Positions 45,156 to 56,796 of a stretch of DNA of 64,000 nucleotides are shown here, piece by piece. The notes below the pieces were generated by a model. That model saw nothing but the letters and a program-made list of their open reading frames with translations. It made no database searches and was not told the DNA's origin. Source of the stretch: Panagrolaimus kolymaensis. Lineage: Eukaryota; Nematoda; Chromadorea; Rhabditida; Panagrolaimidae. The DNA lies in assembly GCA_028622995.1 (NCBI GenBank), contig JAJQJQ010000036.1, positions 1,426,001 through 1,490,000 of the forward strand. Reading direction: 5' to 3'. Position numbers and translations under genes: made by a program. Each line of letters begins with the position of its first letter. Position 1 is the stretch's first letter.

Positions 45156-45801
45156 AATTAAAATAATTTATTCTTTTTTTGCATTGTTTTATCGTTATTT
45201 TGTTGTTTCCATGATTCAAGCCAAAAATGTGTCAAAAAATTATAATAAATATTTTCCTTTTTTATATATCTTTTTTTTTGTTGTTGTCCATAATAATACG
45301 TTTGTAAGGATTGGCGAATGTATTTCAAAAAATGTCAAGCATAAAATTTCATACAGAATTCAAGCTCATTAAATTCCCGCAAAATCTTTTTTTTTGGCAT
45401 TTTGTTAGTTCTTCAAAAAATGAATAAAGCCATAAAAGAAGGTCGTAGGTGAATTTAACCTTAAGTGTTTATTGAAACCACTTTCCCTACAATTGTCGTA
45501 GCTTTCTCAATACTAAAAATTGATTTTGTTAATATGCTTTTTAGGCTCTTTAGCGTTCCAATGCCATTTATAACTTTTTTTTCTTACCTATTTTGTACCT
45601 AAAAAAGTTATCCCAAAAATATGTGGAAAGTGATGACATGACCTAAAACCATTTCCTTTTTTAAGTCCTTACTGCTGCAACCAACGAGTTTCATTTTTTG
45701 GTTTTTTTAATTCGTGAGCTTTAATTTTCGTTAAGTCACCTTGATGTTTTTTTAAATATTTTATTAAGACTTTAAAGTTAAAGTTTTTATAGATATTTAT
45801 C
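45156..45801. promoter_or_regulatory. Spacer between coiled-coil copies A and B
   Basis: About 645 bp. The final 15 bases hold the repeated leader. The remaining sequence is AT-rich without a supported exon. Confidence 0.5.
45787..45801 (+). promoter_or_regulatory. Putative SL trans-splice acceptor, coiled-coil copy B
   Basis: TTATAG then ATATTTATC and ATG, the same nine-base leader as copy A. Confidence 0.58.
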
Positions 45802-47877
45802 ATGACTGATGCACCTTATCATATCTTTGAAAAGTATCAACAAAAGCTGGAAGAATGCAATGAACTCATCGAAATTCTCAAATTGGAAAAGGAACTTTTG
45901 GCGTCAAAATTAGAAAATGCTAATATAAAAATTGAGCTTGAAAAGGTTAATTTACTTTCTACATCTTTTTTTAAACGAAAGTTAATACCTTTTTTTCAGG
46001 TTTCCCAATATAATCAAGATAAACAAGCTCTTATATCTGATATTAAAATGAAAGAAACATTAATTGCGGATTTGAAAAGTGAACATAAAAATGAATTGGA
46101 TGCACAAGTTGCAGCAGCAAAGCAAACATTAGATTCTGCAATGGTTGACTTAAAAAATAAACATATAAAAAACCTTGATGAAGCGAAAAAAGCTTTCGAT
46201 GTTGAAATAACTGATTTAAAAAATAAACATAAATTAGAAATTCAGAAAATGGAAGAAGCAAACAAATCTCTTAAAGTTAAAATCGTTGAAAAGGATAAAA
46301 TAATCGCAAATTTAAAAGTTGATAAAAATAGAGTAAGATTTTTAAACATCATCTTGAATATATATATTTTTTATTTTAAGGTTCCTGAATATTCCGCTGA
46401 TGATGAAAATTCATTCCAAATAATTAACAATATCTTAAATAACAAGTCAGTAGAGGGAGACCTTGAAAAAGCGGACCATGAAGCTGTAGTTGAAGTCAAT
46501 AATCTCCATGACAAAGAAAATATTAATGAGAACCATGAACAAGCAATCCATGATTCTGGTAATTCTATAAATGTAATAACTTTTTTATTCTTTAAAAATT
46601 AGCTTCATTTTCTTCTGCTTTTTAGAACACCAGTGAAGATCTATTGGAATTTGAAAGAAAAATCAATGAAATTCTTGAGAAAGATAATAAAAAAGAAAAG
46701 GGTGTCCCTTTTGTATCCTATAAAGAATTAGAAGCTTTTATGAAATCTGAAAGCGATAAGAAAGACGCAGTATTGAAATATTTTTCAAATAGTCGTAAAT
46801 TAATTAGCTTTAATTATATGAAATCAAAAAAATTTGAGATCACTATGGTAATTTTTTTATATTCTTATTTATTTATAAATAGTTTTTAATATACAAAAAA
46901 CGGTTTTAGGAGAATGGGAAAATCCAAGGCTTAATTGTTCCAAATGAGTTAAAACCTGCATTTTTGGAATCACTTTTAAAAGCAATTGGAAAGTCTATTA
47001 TTTCATTTGAATATAAAAAAAATTTACGTGGAAAAGATTTTGATTATTTAATCGGCCCAAGTAAGCCTTTTTTTTTCTTTTCGCATTCAAGCGTCCTATC
47101 CTGTTTCAAACTTTTTAATTTATAAATAATTTTTAGAATTAAAAAGTTTATATTTGCATGATAAAATTGGTGAAGGATCTAAAACTCTTATAAGACAAAA
47201 CAATTCGATTACTTACTTGGAAGCTCCTCAAAGTTTAGATGTAAGCTATACCATTCTTTTTTTTTTGAAACTCTATATAAGTTAAAATTAAGTTTAGATA
47301 TTGCAAAATTTACCAATATCGTGTAAAAAATTAAAGATTAAAGACTACACTTCTATCCCTGTAACAGCGGATTTTGAGTCATTAGAAAATTTAGAGGTAA
47401 TTGGCAAACTTGAATCCACACAAAATGTTAGACCCATGCTTAGCGGATGGTCAAATTATTTTCCAAAAGAACTTAAAGAAATTATATTTGTTTTGGATAT
47501 TCGTGAACCCATTTCTTTGCGAAATGCTCTTAACAGAGTTAAGAATATTGAAAAATCTGTAACTGAATATATTCCAAATAATTTTGAAGGAAGTATTAGT
47601 TTTAATATCAACTGCTTTTTTTCAAATTTTAATGAACTAGAAAAGAAAAAAGAAGTGAGTTTTTTTTTTCGTTTTTCTATGGAATTTGGAAATTAATATT
47701 TTGTTAAAACATTAATTTAAATTAATGTATTTTTAGGCAAGAAAATTGGCTGAAGAAATGAATTTTGAATTTTTTGATTCAGAAAAACCTCGATTTTATC
47801 ATATTTTTAAAATTAACGACGATCGTTTAACTTTAAAAATCAACTTTGAATTGGTTGACTTTAAGGAGGATGCTTGA
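45802..47877 (+). CDS. Coiled-coil protein of an unrecognised family, copy B
   Basis: Eight exons, 45802-45945, 46000-46332, 46381-46572, 46626-46847, 46910-47060, 47137-47240, 47298-47654 and 47737-47877, give 547 residues in frame. The first exon is the same 144 nt as in the other copies. The coiled coil is shorter, with a single unit (LIADLKSEHKNELDAQVAAA), because the short exon 2 of copies A and C is missing and exon 3 is reduced. The linker is acidic with less of the basic patch. The C-terminal region is well preserved: YFSNSRKLIS, SLYLHDKIGEGSKTLIRQ, NLPISCKKLKIKDY, YFPKELKEIIFVLDIREP and FYHIFKINDDRLTLKINFEL. Faster change in the coiled coil than in the C-terminus suggests the latter is the functional core. 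Confidence 0.82.
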
Positions 47878-48959
47878 TATTAAAAAAAGTTATTTTTGTT
47901 TTGTTTTTATCGTTTTTTCCATCATTTAAATCAAAAAGCCTGAATGCGTTCAATAAAAAATTATATGAATATCACTTTTCATTTTTTTGTTGCTAACATA
48001 ACACTTTTGAAAGGATTAATGAATAAATAAAAATTGATTATATAATTACCAACAGAATTCAATTTCATTGATTTCCATTAAAACTTTTTTTGGAATTTTG
48101 TTCTTCAAAGGATAAATAAATAAATAAATAAAAATTATTATCTTCTTCACACCTTTCATTGAAAAAAAAGAAGTGATAAAGCGCCAAGATTATTGAAAAG
48201 TAAACAACTTTTCACCTTTGTCATTGGAATACGCATAAAGTATACCTTCTGAACTTGTATAATTTGCCTCAATGAAAAGCTTAATGATGGATATGCCTTT
48301 TGAGAGAATATTTGTGCATTATTTTTACCGATGTCTTTTCTTTATTTATTTTATCTTTTTTTTCTTCTACAAACCTTCCATATCTGCGACTCATAACCTA
48401 AAGAAAAATGTCCGCGCTTATAAAAATTTTTCTTTGATTATATTTTTTTACCTCTTCAAAATTCCTCTTTTGTTTATTTCTTTACATTTTTCAAAAAGCT
48501 ACTGACATTCTTTAAACCTAGATTGAAGTTGATAACCAAATCTCGAATATTAGCCATGGATTCATTCCTTTAAGGTTATATATATATTTCTTTTTATAGC
48601 ACCTTTTATTTTATTATGAGTTTTAAAGTTATTAATTAAAAGTATATGTTTGTATATTACTCCGTTCCTTGCGCCTTTTAATAATTTTCAAGCCTTCCAT
48701 GGATTTATTGTATGTATTCTTGTTTTTCCTTTTTGCTAAATCAATCGATTTCAAAATAATTAAAAAGAGCCTATTAAATCACTTTGTTCGAAAATATACC
48801 AAATAGTTTGGGAGAAATCATGGGTTGCTAATTCGGCATTTTTTACTTCATAGCGCTAATTTTTTGTATTTGTTAAAAACAAATTTTATGCTTGCGCTCA
48901 AATTTTTAATTTATTTAATCTTTCATATTTTATGCCAACCCATTCTTTAGATATTTATC
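47878..48959. promoter_or_regulatory. Spacer between coiled-coil copies B and C
   Basis: About 1.1 kb, AT-rich, including an ATAA repeat near 48110-48132. Frames such as 48272-48505 are Phe/Tyr-rich artefacts. Ends with the repeated leader. Confidence 0.5.
48945..48959 (+). promoter_or_regulatory. Putative SL trans-splice acceptor, coiled-coil copy C
   Basis: CTTTAG then ATATTTATC and ATG, the shared leader. Confidence 0.6.
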
Positions 48960-51387
48960 ATGGCTGACGTACCTTTTTCAATTCTTGAGAAATATAATCA
49001 GCAACTCGAAGAAAGCAAAAAAGTTATTAATCAACTCAAAACAGAGAATGAATTATTAAGCTTGAAATTAGAAAATGCTAATTTAAAGAATGAACTTGAA
49101 AAGGTAAAATTCTATTTTGGAAAATATATAATAATAAATAAGATTTTTTAGAATAAAATTAAAGAAGCTTTTAAATATTCTGAAGAAATGGAACAACAAG
49201 TAAAACCCCTCGAGAGCGAACTTCTAAAGATGCAATCAATCAAAGATGAGCATGAAAAAATAGTTAGTTTGTTTCCAAGTTTGAAATAAAGGATCAAATG
49301 CAAATTTTAGAATGTTGAATTAAAAAATACCTTGGATACTCGGGAACAAGAAAATGAAGTTTTAGAAACAAAAGTCGCTGAGAATGATCAAAAAATTATG
49401 GATTTGAAAAATGATCATAAAGCTGAGATGAATGCCCAAAATGAAGCAGCAAAGCAAACTTTTGATTGTGCAATGGCGGAGTTGAAAGAAAAGCACGCGA
49501 AAGCTTTTGATGAAGCTAAAAAAGATTTCGATCTCATAAATGGCGACTTAAAAAATAAATATGAGTCACAATTTAGAAAATTTGAGGAAGCAAATAAAAC
49601 TCTTAAAGAAGAATTAGCTGAAAAGGATAAAGTCATCGTAGATTTAAAAGCGGGTAAAAATGCAGCAGAAATGGTAACCTTTTTTTCATTAAAAATTTTT
49701 TACATCTGTATCATTTTTTGTTTTGTTTTCAGACCTCCGATAATATTTCTGCAGAAATTGATAACCAAGAAGCTGAGGATAAAAAATTCATTGTTTTTGA
49801 ATACGAAGAAAGTAATAATGAAAATATTAAAACTGAAGTCCAAGAAAATTCTGCAACCTCAAATGTTGAAGGTATTGATGCTTCTCATCCTCAACCAGAA
49901 GAGTCGCCCCATCGTTCAAAAGTGAAAAATTTTCACTTTCATTTTTCTATTAATAAAAAATGTTTTTTAGATAAATAATCGAAAAAGAAATTCATCGGAT
50001 GAAATAATTAACCCTAATCTTCCAAAAAAGAGGAATCAACAAAGTTTTTCTATTCAAAATAATTCCACTGATACCCAAGAAATTAATGAAGTTTCTAATA
50101 GTGAAGAAAGTTTTTCTGATGTTGAAAAAATTCAAGAATCCTCGGGTGATACTCTAAATGTAAATTTTTAATATATATAATACAAATGCCATTTTTTAAA
50201 TTTTCATTTTTAGAACTCCACTGAAGAGCTATCGGAATCTGAAATAAAACTTAATGAAATTTTCTCATTAGAAAATGACCCCCGTCTTTGTATACAAAGT
50301 TTAGAAACATATTTTAAGGCTGGAGAAAATGAAAAAAAAGCATTTATAAAATATTTTTCCAATGTTCGTGAACTCATTACCTCAAACGCATATTATGCGG
50401 TGGTGAAATTTTCTATGACGATGGTGGGTTTATTAATTTATAAAGATGTTTAATAGAAATAAAAGAAATTTTAGGAAAGTGGAAAAAAACACGAATTAAT
50501 AATTTCAAGCTATTCACATATTTTTGACCAATTTTTAAAAACAATTGGAGAATCTATTATTTCATTTGAATGCAAAAATATTCTACAATATAATTCTTTT
50601 CATGTCAAAGATTTTAATCTCTTAATTGGTCCAAGTAAATAATTTAAATTGATAATTTCATTTATAAATCATTTTTAGAATTACAAAAATTATATTTGCA
50701 TGAAAAAATTGGTGAAACCTCTAAAACTGTCATAAGAAGAAGCCGTTCAATTACATCTTTAAAAGTTTTGAAAAATAAGAATTCTGACGTAAGCTTTCCC
50801 TTCATTTTTTTAAAGTTAATAATTTATTATTATTTTTAGATGCTGAATAACTTACCAATATCGTGTAAAAAACTAACAATTATTAACTATACTTTTTGCC
50901 ATTCTGAATCAGCAAATTTAAGATCGATAGAAAAGTTAAAAATACTTGGCCACCATGATAAAATCCAAAAAATTTCACCGAAGCTCATCGCTTGGTCTAA
51001 ACTTTTCCCAAAACAACTTAAGAAAATTAAATTTGATTTTGATATTCGTGATAAAGTTCCCTTGCAAGAAATTCTCAAAGAAGTAAAAGAAATTGAAAAA
51101 GCTATGACTCAAAATATTCCAAAAAATTTGGAAGGTATCATTAATTACTCTATTCGTTGCTATTATCCCAAGTGTAATGAACGAGTAAATAAAAATAAAG
51201 TGAGTTTACTTTTGTGAATTAATATTTTGCGAAAAAATAATAATAATATTTTTTTCAGGTAAAAAAAATGATTGAAGAAATGAATTTTGAAATTTGTGTT
51301 TCAGACGAATCAAAATTTTATCATATTTTTAAAATCAACAATGATCGACTTAATTTAAAAATGAATTTTAAAATGGTAGCGTATTAA
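48960..51387 (+). CDS. Coiled-coil protein of an unrecognised family, copy C
   Basis: Ten exons, 48960-49103, 49152-49262, 49311-49673, 49733-49921, 49971-50159, 50214-50423, 50475-50634, 50679-50788, 50840-51199 and 51259-51387, give 654 residues in frame. It is the nearest sibling of copy A: MADVPFSILEKYNQQLEESK, the 111-nt exon 2 and the stretch DEAKKDFDLINGDLKNKYES are nearly identical at the DNA level, hinting at recent duplication or gene conversion in the coiled-coil part. It has only one of the two coiled-coil units of copy A. The basic NNRKRNSSDE patch after the acidic linker is present. The C-terminal region has NLPISCKKLTIINY, LFPKQLKKIKFDFDIRDKVP and FYHIFKINNDRLNLKMNF. One donor (GTGAAA at 49922) is weak and deserves checking. 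Confidence 0.82.
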
Positions 51388-51960
51388 ATTTTATTTATGT
51401 TGTCTATATTATTGTTATTTTGTTTGTTTGCATCATTCAAGTTAAGAAAGCTGAATGTTTTCAATAAAAAATTATAAGAGTATCTTTTTTTTGTTTTTGT
51501 TACCATAACTCTTTTGAAAGGATTAGTGCATATATTAAGAATGTGAGGTATAAAATTACCTACAAAATTTAATTTCATCGAATCCCAACAACAAAACTTT
51601 TTTATTGGCATTTTTCTTTTTTAAGGGTATGGCAGGCAGCACACGATTATTTGGAGAAATATTTTCTTCAATAGTTTTTTTTGTTTGTTTTGAATGATCG
51701 CTTTAGAAAGCATATGTGTGTGTGCGTGGGTTTATGTAATCTGTTATGGTTAATGTCAGCAATCATCCATAGAAAGGTAACATTTTTTTTCTTCACAAGG
51801 TCATAAAAATGATGGGCATGTGTGTGTATAATTGATTTTTTTGAAAATTTATTTTTGTTTTCAATTTTCTTATTTTTTTTTTGCTTATTGAATTATTGAT
51901 TAATTGTTTGTTTAGCCATTCTTAAAAGATTTATATTGATTAAATTTATAGATATTTATC
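51388..51960. promoter_or_regulatory. Spacer between coiled-coil copies C and D
   Basis: About 570 bp with a TGTGTGTGTGCGTGGG patch near 51714. No exon. Ends with the repeated leader. Confidence 0.5.
51946..51960 (+). promoter_or_regulatory. Putative SL trans-splice acceptor, coiled-coil copy D
   Basis: TTATAG then ATATTTATC and ATG; shared with copies A-C even though this gene lacks the C-terminal part. Confidence 0.58.
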
Positions 51961-52654
51961 ATGAATGATGTACTTTTACAAATCTTTGAAAAATACAATC
52001 AACAGCTTGAAGTATGCAATGAACTCATAGAAGTTCTCAAATTAGAAAAGGAAATTTTGGCGGCAAAATTAGAAAATGCAAATTTTAAATATGAGCTTGA
52101 AAAGGTTATAATACTTTTTATTATTTTTAAAAATCTTTAAAGTATCTTTTATAAAAGTTAATATTTTAGGAAGAAGCCAAGGAAGCAGCCAATAATCATT
52201 CTAAAAAATTTAAAAGCGAAGATCTCGACGGAGAAATGAAAAATAAATTTCAATCCATTAAAGATGAACAAGAAAAAATGGTATATATATATATTTTCTT
52301 TAATTCCAAAATTCAAAGTCTTTATCAAAGTTGTTTTAGATTTCTGAATTAATAAACAACCTCGATGCTCAGGAACAAGAAAAACAATTTCTTAAAGTAG
52401 AAATTAAATTTAAAGATCAAACAATTGCAGTTTTGAAAGCCAAACACGCGTATGACCTCGAAGAAAATAACAAATCTTTAGACTCCACAATTTATGAATT
52501 GGCGAAGGAATATGAATCAGAAATCCAAGAACTTGAAGAAACAAATAAAGAACTTAAATCTGAAGTTGCAGTAAAAAATCAATGCATAGAAGATTTGAAA
52601 GAAAAACATAAAATTGATTTACAAAAGAAAAAGACAAAGAAAAAATATTTTTGA
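51961..52654 (+). CDS. Short coiled-coil-only paralogue, copy D
   Basis: Three exons, 51961-52104, 52170-52280 and 52340-52654, give 189 residues. Exons 1 and 2 have exactly the lengths (144 and 111 nt) seen in copies A and C, and begin MNDVLLQIFEKYNQQLEVCN. Exon 3 starts with the same ISELIN... segment, then runs as Glu/Lys-rich coiled coil and stops after KKKTKKKYF. The acidic linker and the whole conserved C-terminal region are absent, and I find no remnants of them before the transporter at 52970. It is either a 3'-truncated duplicate on the way out or a short protein able to pair with the coiled coils of the full-length copies and block them. The frame is clean, so I keep it as a gene. 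Confidence 0.68.
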
Positions 52655-52969
52655 GCTAAAAAATGAGGGATTCTTTTTGGTCCATTTATCATAGTTGCGT
52701 ATCTAACTATTTACGTATTTTACCTTTATTTATTTGTGTTGTTGTTTGTCTGTATTTTTTTTGAGCCTATAAACAAGTTTTCAAAACAAAAAAGGATTAC
52801 TCATATATTTTTTCGTTAAATTTTAAGTTTTTTTTATTCTTTTCAGCAAAAATAGGAAGAAAAAAATGCGTTATTCATTATTTTAATTGATTTTTTTATT
52901 TATTTATAAAAAACTAAATTTAAAAAAACTTTTAAAAAAATTTTGTGTGCGTTAAAATTTAAAAAAAAT
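52655..52969. promoter_or_regulatory. Upstream region of the transporter gene
   Basis: About 315 bp of AT-rich sequence between copy D and the transporter start. No exon or remnant of the coiled-coil C-terminus seen. Confidence 0.5.
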
Positions 52970-55394
52970 ATGGTTTCAAAAATTTGGGAAAGCTTCCATC
53001 GTCGACCAAGATTTAATCTTAAATCTGTGTCAGGCGAAGAAAGCTCAGATTCTGAAACTTCTCGAATGTCAATAATTTTTCAAAGAATTTTTGCTCATCG
53101 ATTTCGATACTTTATTCTTTTTTTGGGGTTTCTGTGCCTTACTTCGATTTGCATGAATATGACTGTTTATAATTTTACACTCATTTGCATGCTTAAATCT
53201 TCAAATTCCAATGATTCGCTAATTTCAAATCCAAATTCAAATTTAAATTCATTATTTAATCATGAAAAATATTTTTATACTCAAACGGAAAAAGCTTGGC
53301 TTATGTGGGCTGTCGCGATTGGAGCTTTAATTGCAACATTTCCATTCACATTTTTATATACATATTTTGGAGCGAAATATGTATTTTTTGTGGCAGGAAT
53401 TGTATCTGGAATTTCAACCTTTTTTATTCCATTTGGAATTAAAATGGGTTTACCCTGGTTTATGGGGCTAAGATTTATTCAAGGTGGAACATATGCCGCA
53501 GATTTTGCTGTGATAGGAATACTTTGTTCGAGATGGGCTTCGCTAAAACAAAATGGAATATTTATTGCTGTTTTGACATGTTTTTCAACCACTGCATCAA
53601 TGATCACTAATCCCGTGGCTGGAGCGGTGAGGCTTTTATTTTATTTTTTCACAACTAAAAATGGATTAAACTTTTTTTTATGACCAAATAAAACAAGACT
53701 AATAGGCTTCGTCACTTGCAAATTTTTTTATTATTATTTCTTGGAGTCTCAAAACAAAAAACTTAAAAAAGCAAAGAAAGAAAAAGGAAAAGTAAAAACT
53801 AATAATTTTTTAGTTTTTTTAATGCTGCAATTAATAGTTTTTACCTATGTTTTATCCAAAAATTTGCTACTTATTTTGAATATTTTTTGCGTTGAAATCC
53901 AAAAACAAATAAAATTATTTTTGTCGTTCTTTATTTTTCTGAATCTAAAATAGTGATGATTTTGACTTAAATGACGCCCGCATATTTTAGCTGTGTGAAT
54001 CATCTTTTGGATGGCCTTCAGTTTATTACTTTCATGGAATCGCGTCATTTATTTTGTTTTTATTATGGATTTTCTTTTATAACGATAATCCAGCCATTCA
54101 TCCACTTGTTTCCGATGTGGAATTAGAAAAAATTCATCGACATAAAACTGAAGCCCACATAAAAATGGATTCATTTGTTCCATATAAAAAAATAATATTT
54201 AATCCAATTATTTTAACTGTTTGGTTTAATTCTTTAGCGGATATTGGTTCAGGAATATTTTTATTGACTTATGTTCCAACGTATATTAATAATGTTTTAC
54301 ATTATGGTGTGGCTCATACTGGATGGTTGGGAGCTTTACCTGCACTCTCTCATATTCCAATAAAATTAGGGGTTGGATATTTGAGTGATCACGTCAAGTA
54401 AGTGAAAAAAAAATTTTACAATGGATTTTTTATTCAAATCTAAATTCCATTTTTTTTTTGTTGCTTTCTTCCTCAAAAAAGGACAATCGTTGTTTATTTT
54501 AGCGAAATTGACAGTATCTTTTTTTCTTAACGAAAAAAACTAAATTTTTTATCCCAAGCAAAGAAAATATTTTTGCATTGAGAATCAGGAATAAAAAAAA
54601 GCAAGCTTTTCTGCGAAAAAATAAACTTTTTCATTGATAAAAATGTGAGAAAAAATACTTTTTTAAATTATTTTGTCCTGACATAAAAACTTTTTTTATT
54701 GGTTTATGACCCAAAAAATTTCGTGTTAATTTAGAGAAAAAAATATTTAATATCGAAGCAAACGATTTATTTTTGATTCGAACCAAATTAAATTATTTGA
54801 GAATTATACAATTATACAACCTTGTTTTTTGCGGCGTCTGCTAAGCTCAAATTTTAATTTCCAACAAAAAAATATATTTTCAGATGTGTGAGCGAAAAAA
54901 CAAAAATGATTTTATTTAATTCCCTTGCATGCTTTATTCCAAGCCTCATGTTTGGCATCCTTGGTTTTATTCCAGATGATTATCCTATGACCGCTGTAAT
55001 GCTTCTCACCGCCATTCACGGGTTGATGGGCGCAAATTGTGGTGGATTTTATAAATGTGGAACCCTCGTAGCTCGACAATATAGCGCTTTTGTAATTGCA
55101 AATATTCAATTTATTAAATGTATCACACTTTTTATTGCTCCTGGATTGGTGGCTATTTTTGTTACGGATGATTCAAATAAATATGAATGGAGAATTATTT
55201 TTTTTATTTTGGCTGTAACTTTATTTTTGGTAAGTATCGGACACACTAGATTCTGTAATTTTCCTTTTAAAAAAATATGAAATTTGTTTTAGGCGAATTT
55301 TTTATTTTTCTTCATGGCTACTGATGAACCAGCAGAATTTACTAAAATCATTCCAAAAAGGTCTAAACAAAAAGCAGAGAAAATAGATAGCTGA
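52970..55394 (+). CDS. Major facilitator transporter, SLC17 (phosphate/organic anion) type
   Basis: Exons 52970-53626, 53991-54397, 54884-55229 and 55293-55394 join in frame to 503 residues. Start is the ATG of MVSKIWESFHRRPRF. A cytoplasmic N-terminus with basic and acidic patches is followed by a first helix (FILFLGFLCLTSICMNMTVY), a lumenal loop rich in Asn/Ser (possible glycosylation), and a dozen hydrophobic segments. GALIATFPFTFLYTYFGAKY between helices 2 and 3 fits the SLC17 signature, as do GLRFIQGGTYAADFAVIG in helix 4 and the central FGWPSVYYFHGI and DNPAIHPLVSDVELEKI segments. SLC17 members move phosphate, glutamate, sialic acid or other anions with Na+ or H+; the exact substrate cannot be told. 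Intron 1 (364 bp) and intron 2 (486 bp) are long for this region and contain no open element. Confidence 0.88.
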
Positions 55395-55861
55395 AACAAA
55401 TTATTTTGCGAATAACCGAAAATATTTTTGTAAAACTTTCTTTTTAATTGCGTTTTATAAAAACAATAATATTTTACAATAAATTTTGAAATTTTTTATG
55501 ATTTATTACAGCTTTTTTCTTTGATACACGTTAAAAAAAATTTTAGCATTTAATTTCAAGTGTTATCGATGATGTCTCCAACTGGTATCATCAACACCAA
55601 TGAAATTTTTGTAGTATTATATTTTTGAATGCAAAACAAACAAAAGGAAACGAAACGAAAGTAATTATAAATGAGTTTTTAGCAAAGCTTTACGATTTTC
55701 TTCTTCAAGTTTTTCTTCATTAAATTTTTTATTGTTTTTTTTTGAATATACATATAGATAAACATTTGTAATACTTTAGTTGAAATTTGTTACCAAAAAA
55801 ATAAAAGGAATATTCAAGAAAATTATGACAAAATTTTTTTTAAACTTATACCTTTCAATTC
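55395..55861. other. Convergent 3' flanks
   Basis: About 470 bp between the ends of the transporter and of F-box-like member 13. AT-rich; AATAAA-like signals near 55478 fit polyadenylation of the transporter. Confidence 0.5.
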
Positions 55862-56796
55862 TCAAAGATGATAATGAAGTTTAAATAATTTTTCATGGGT
55901 GACTCGATTGCATTCAGGAAAGCAAACCATTGGTGAATGAATAAATTCTGAATGAAATTTAATCATTTCTTCAACAAAATTTTCTATTTTTCTTTTATAT
56001 GTTTGAGGAAGATTTTCGCAATAGCTTAGAAAAAATTTTGTTGTTTTTTGTGCCTAAAAATTTTATGCGTTAAATAGTTAAAATTTCAAAAACTTGTGTG
56101 TATCTTACTTTCATATATTTTGAAAATAATTCAAAGTTAAACGATTCATTAAGAGAGCCAAGTTCAAATCTATCTAATGTTTTGAAATGTGGCAGTTTGA
56201 CGAGAGCTTCAGCAGATTGATTAAAAGTCATGAATGCGTCGGCGACAGCCGTACTAAAAAAAAATAAAAATTTAAAAAAGCTTGATTCAAAAAGAAAACT
56301 AAATTTTAGCTTACAAACGAAATCTAGTTACATTTGTAAAAGCTTTAAATATTTCTTCGATAGGTACACTTTTCCCATCACTATATGTAATAAATGCTTC
56401 CCATAGAGAAGGATCAGTAATATTTTGAAATGGATTCAATAACAACAATTCATCAAAAAACCAATTTAGTTTACGAATAACAAGAATTTTAGGAACAAAT
56501 AATTTCTTAATATATTTTGTACAAAATAAGGGATCAATTTTAATATTATCAATAACAAAAATTTTACCACCTTTATGTTGTATAAAATGTATACGTTTTT
56601 TATTTTTTGGTGTAAAATAATTGTCATAAAAATTAATTTCGTTCACAAAAATTACTCGATTTTTAGAGAAAAAATATTTGCAAGTTTTTAGCAATTTTTG
56701 ATAAGTTTTTGGATGATTTGAATTTTTCATTATATAATACATAACACTTTGAGATAATGAAAACCGTTGAGAACGTGGATGATTAAAAGTATACAT
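55862..56796 (-). CDS. F-box-like protein, family member 13 (isolated copy)
   Basis: Exons 56796-56315, 56253-56109 and 56053-55862 give 272 residues with the standard phases (2, then 0). I start at MYTFNHPRSQRF, which matches the YTF(N/K)SPYSQ start of the array copies; the longer upstream frame is not shared. The box is RFSLSQSVMYYIMKNS and KTCKYFFSKNRVIFVN, with Ser-Gln in place of Pro-Arg. Exon 1 ends VPIEEIFKAFTNVTRF; exon 2 has the leucine strip HFKTLDRFELGSL; exon 3 opens TTKFFLSYCENLPQTYK. It lies about 14 kb from the main array, beyond the coiled-coil cluster and the transporter, so it predates or escaped the tandem expansion. Function unknown. Confidence 0.75.

Noticed and set aside
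48272..48505. 77-codon frame between coiled-coil copies B and C
   Set aside because: Phe/Tyr-rich read-through of AT-rich spacer; no counterpart in the spacers between other copies.
53627..53990. Possible extra exon (frame 53741-53953) in transporter intron 1
   Set aside because: Lys/Leu/Phe low-complexity frame; the transporter joins in phase without it and the protein has the expected length.
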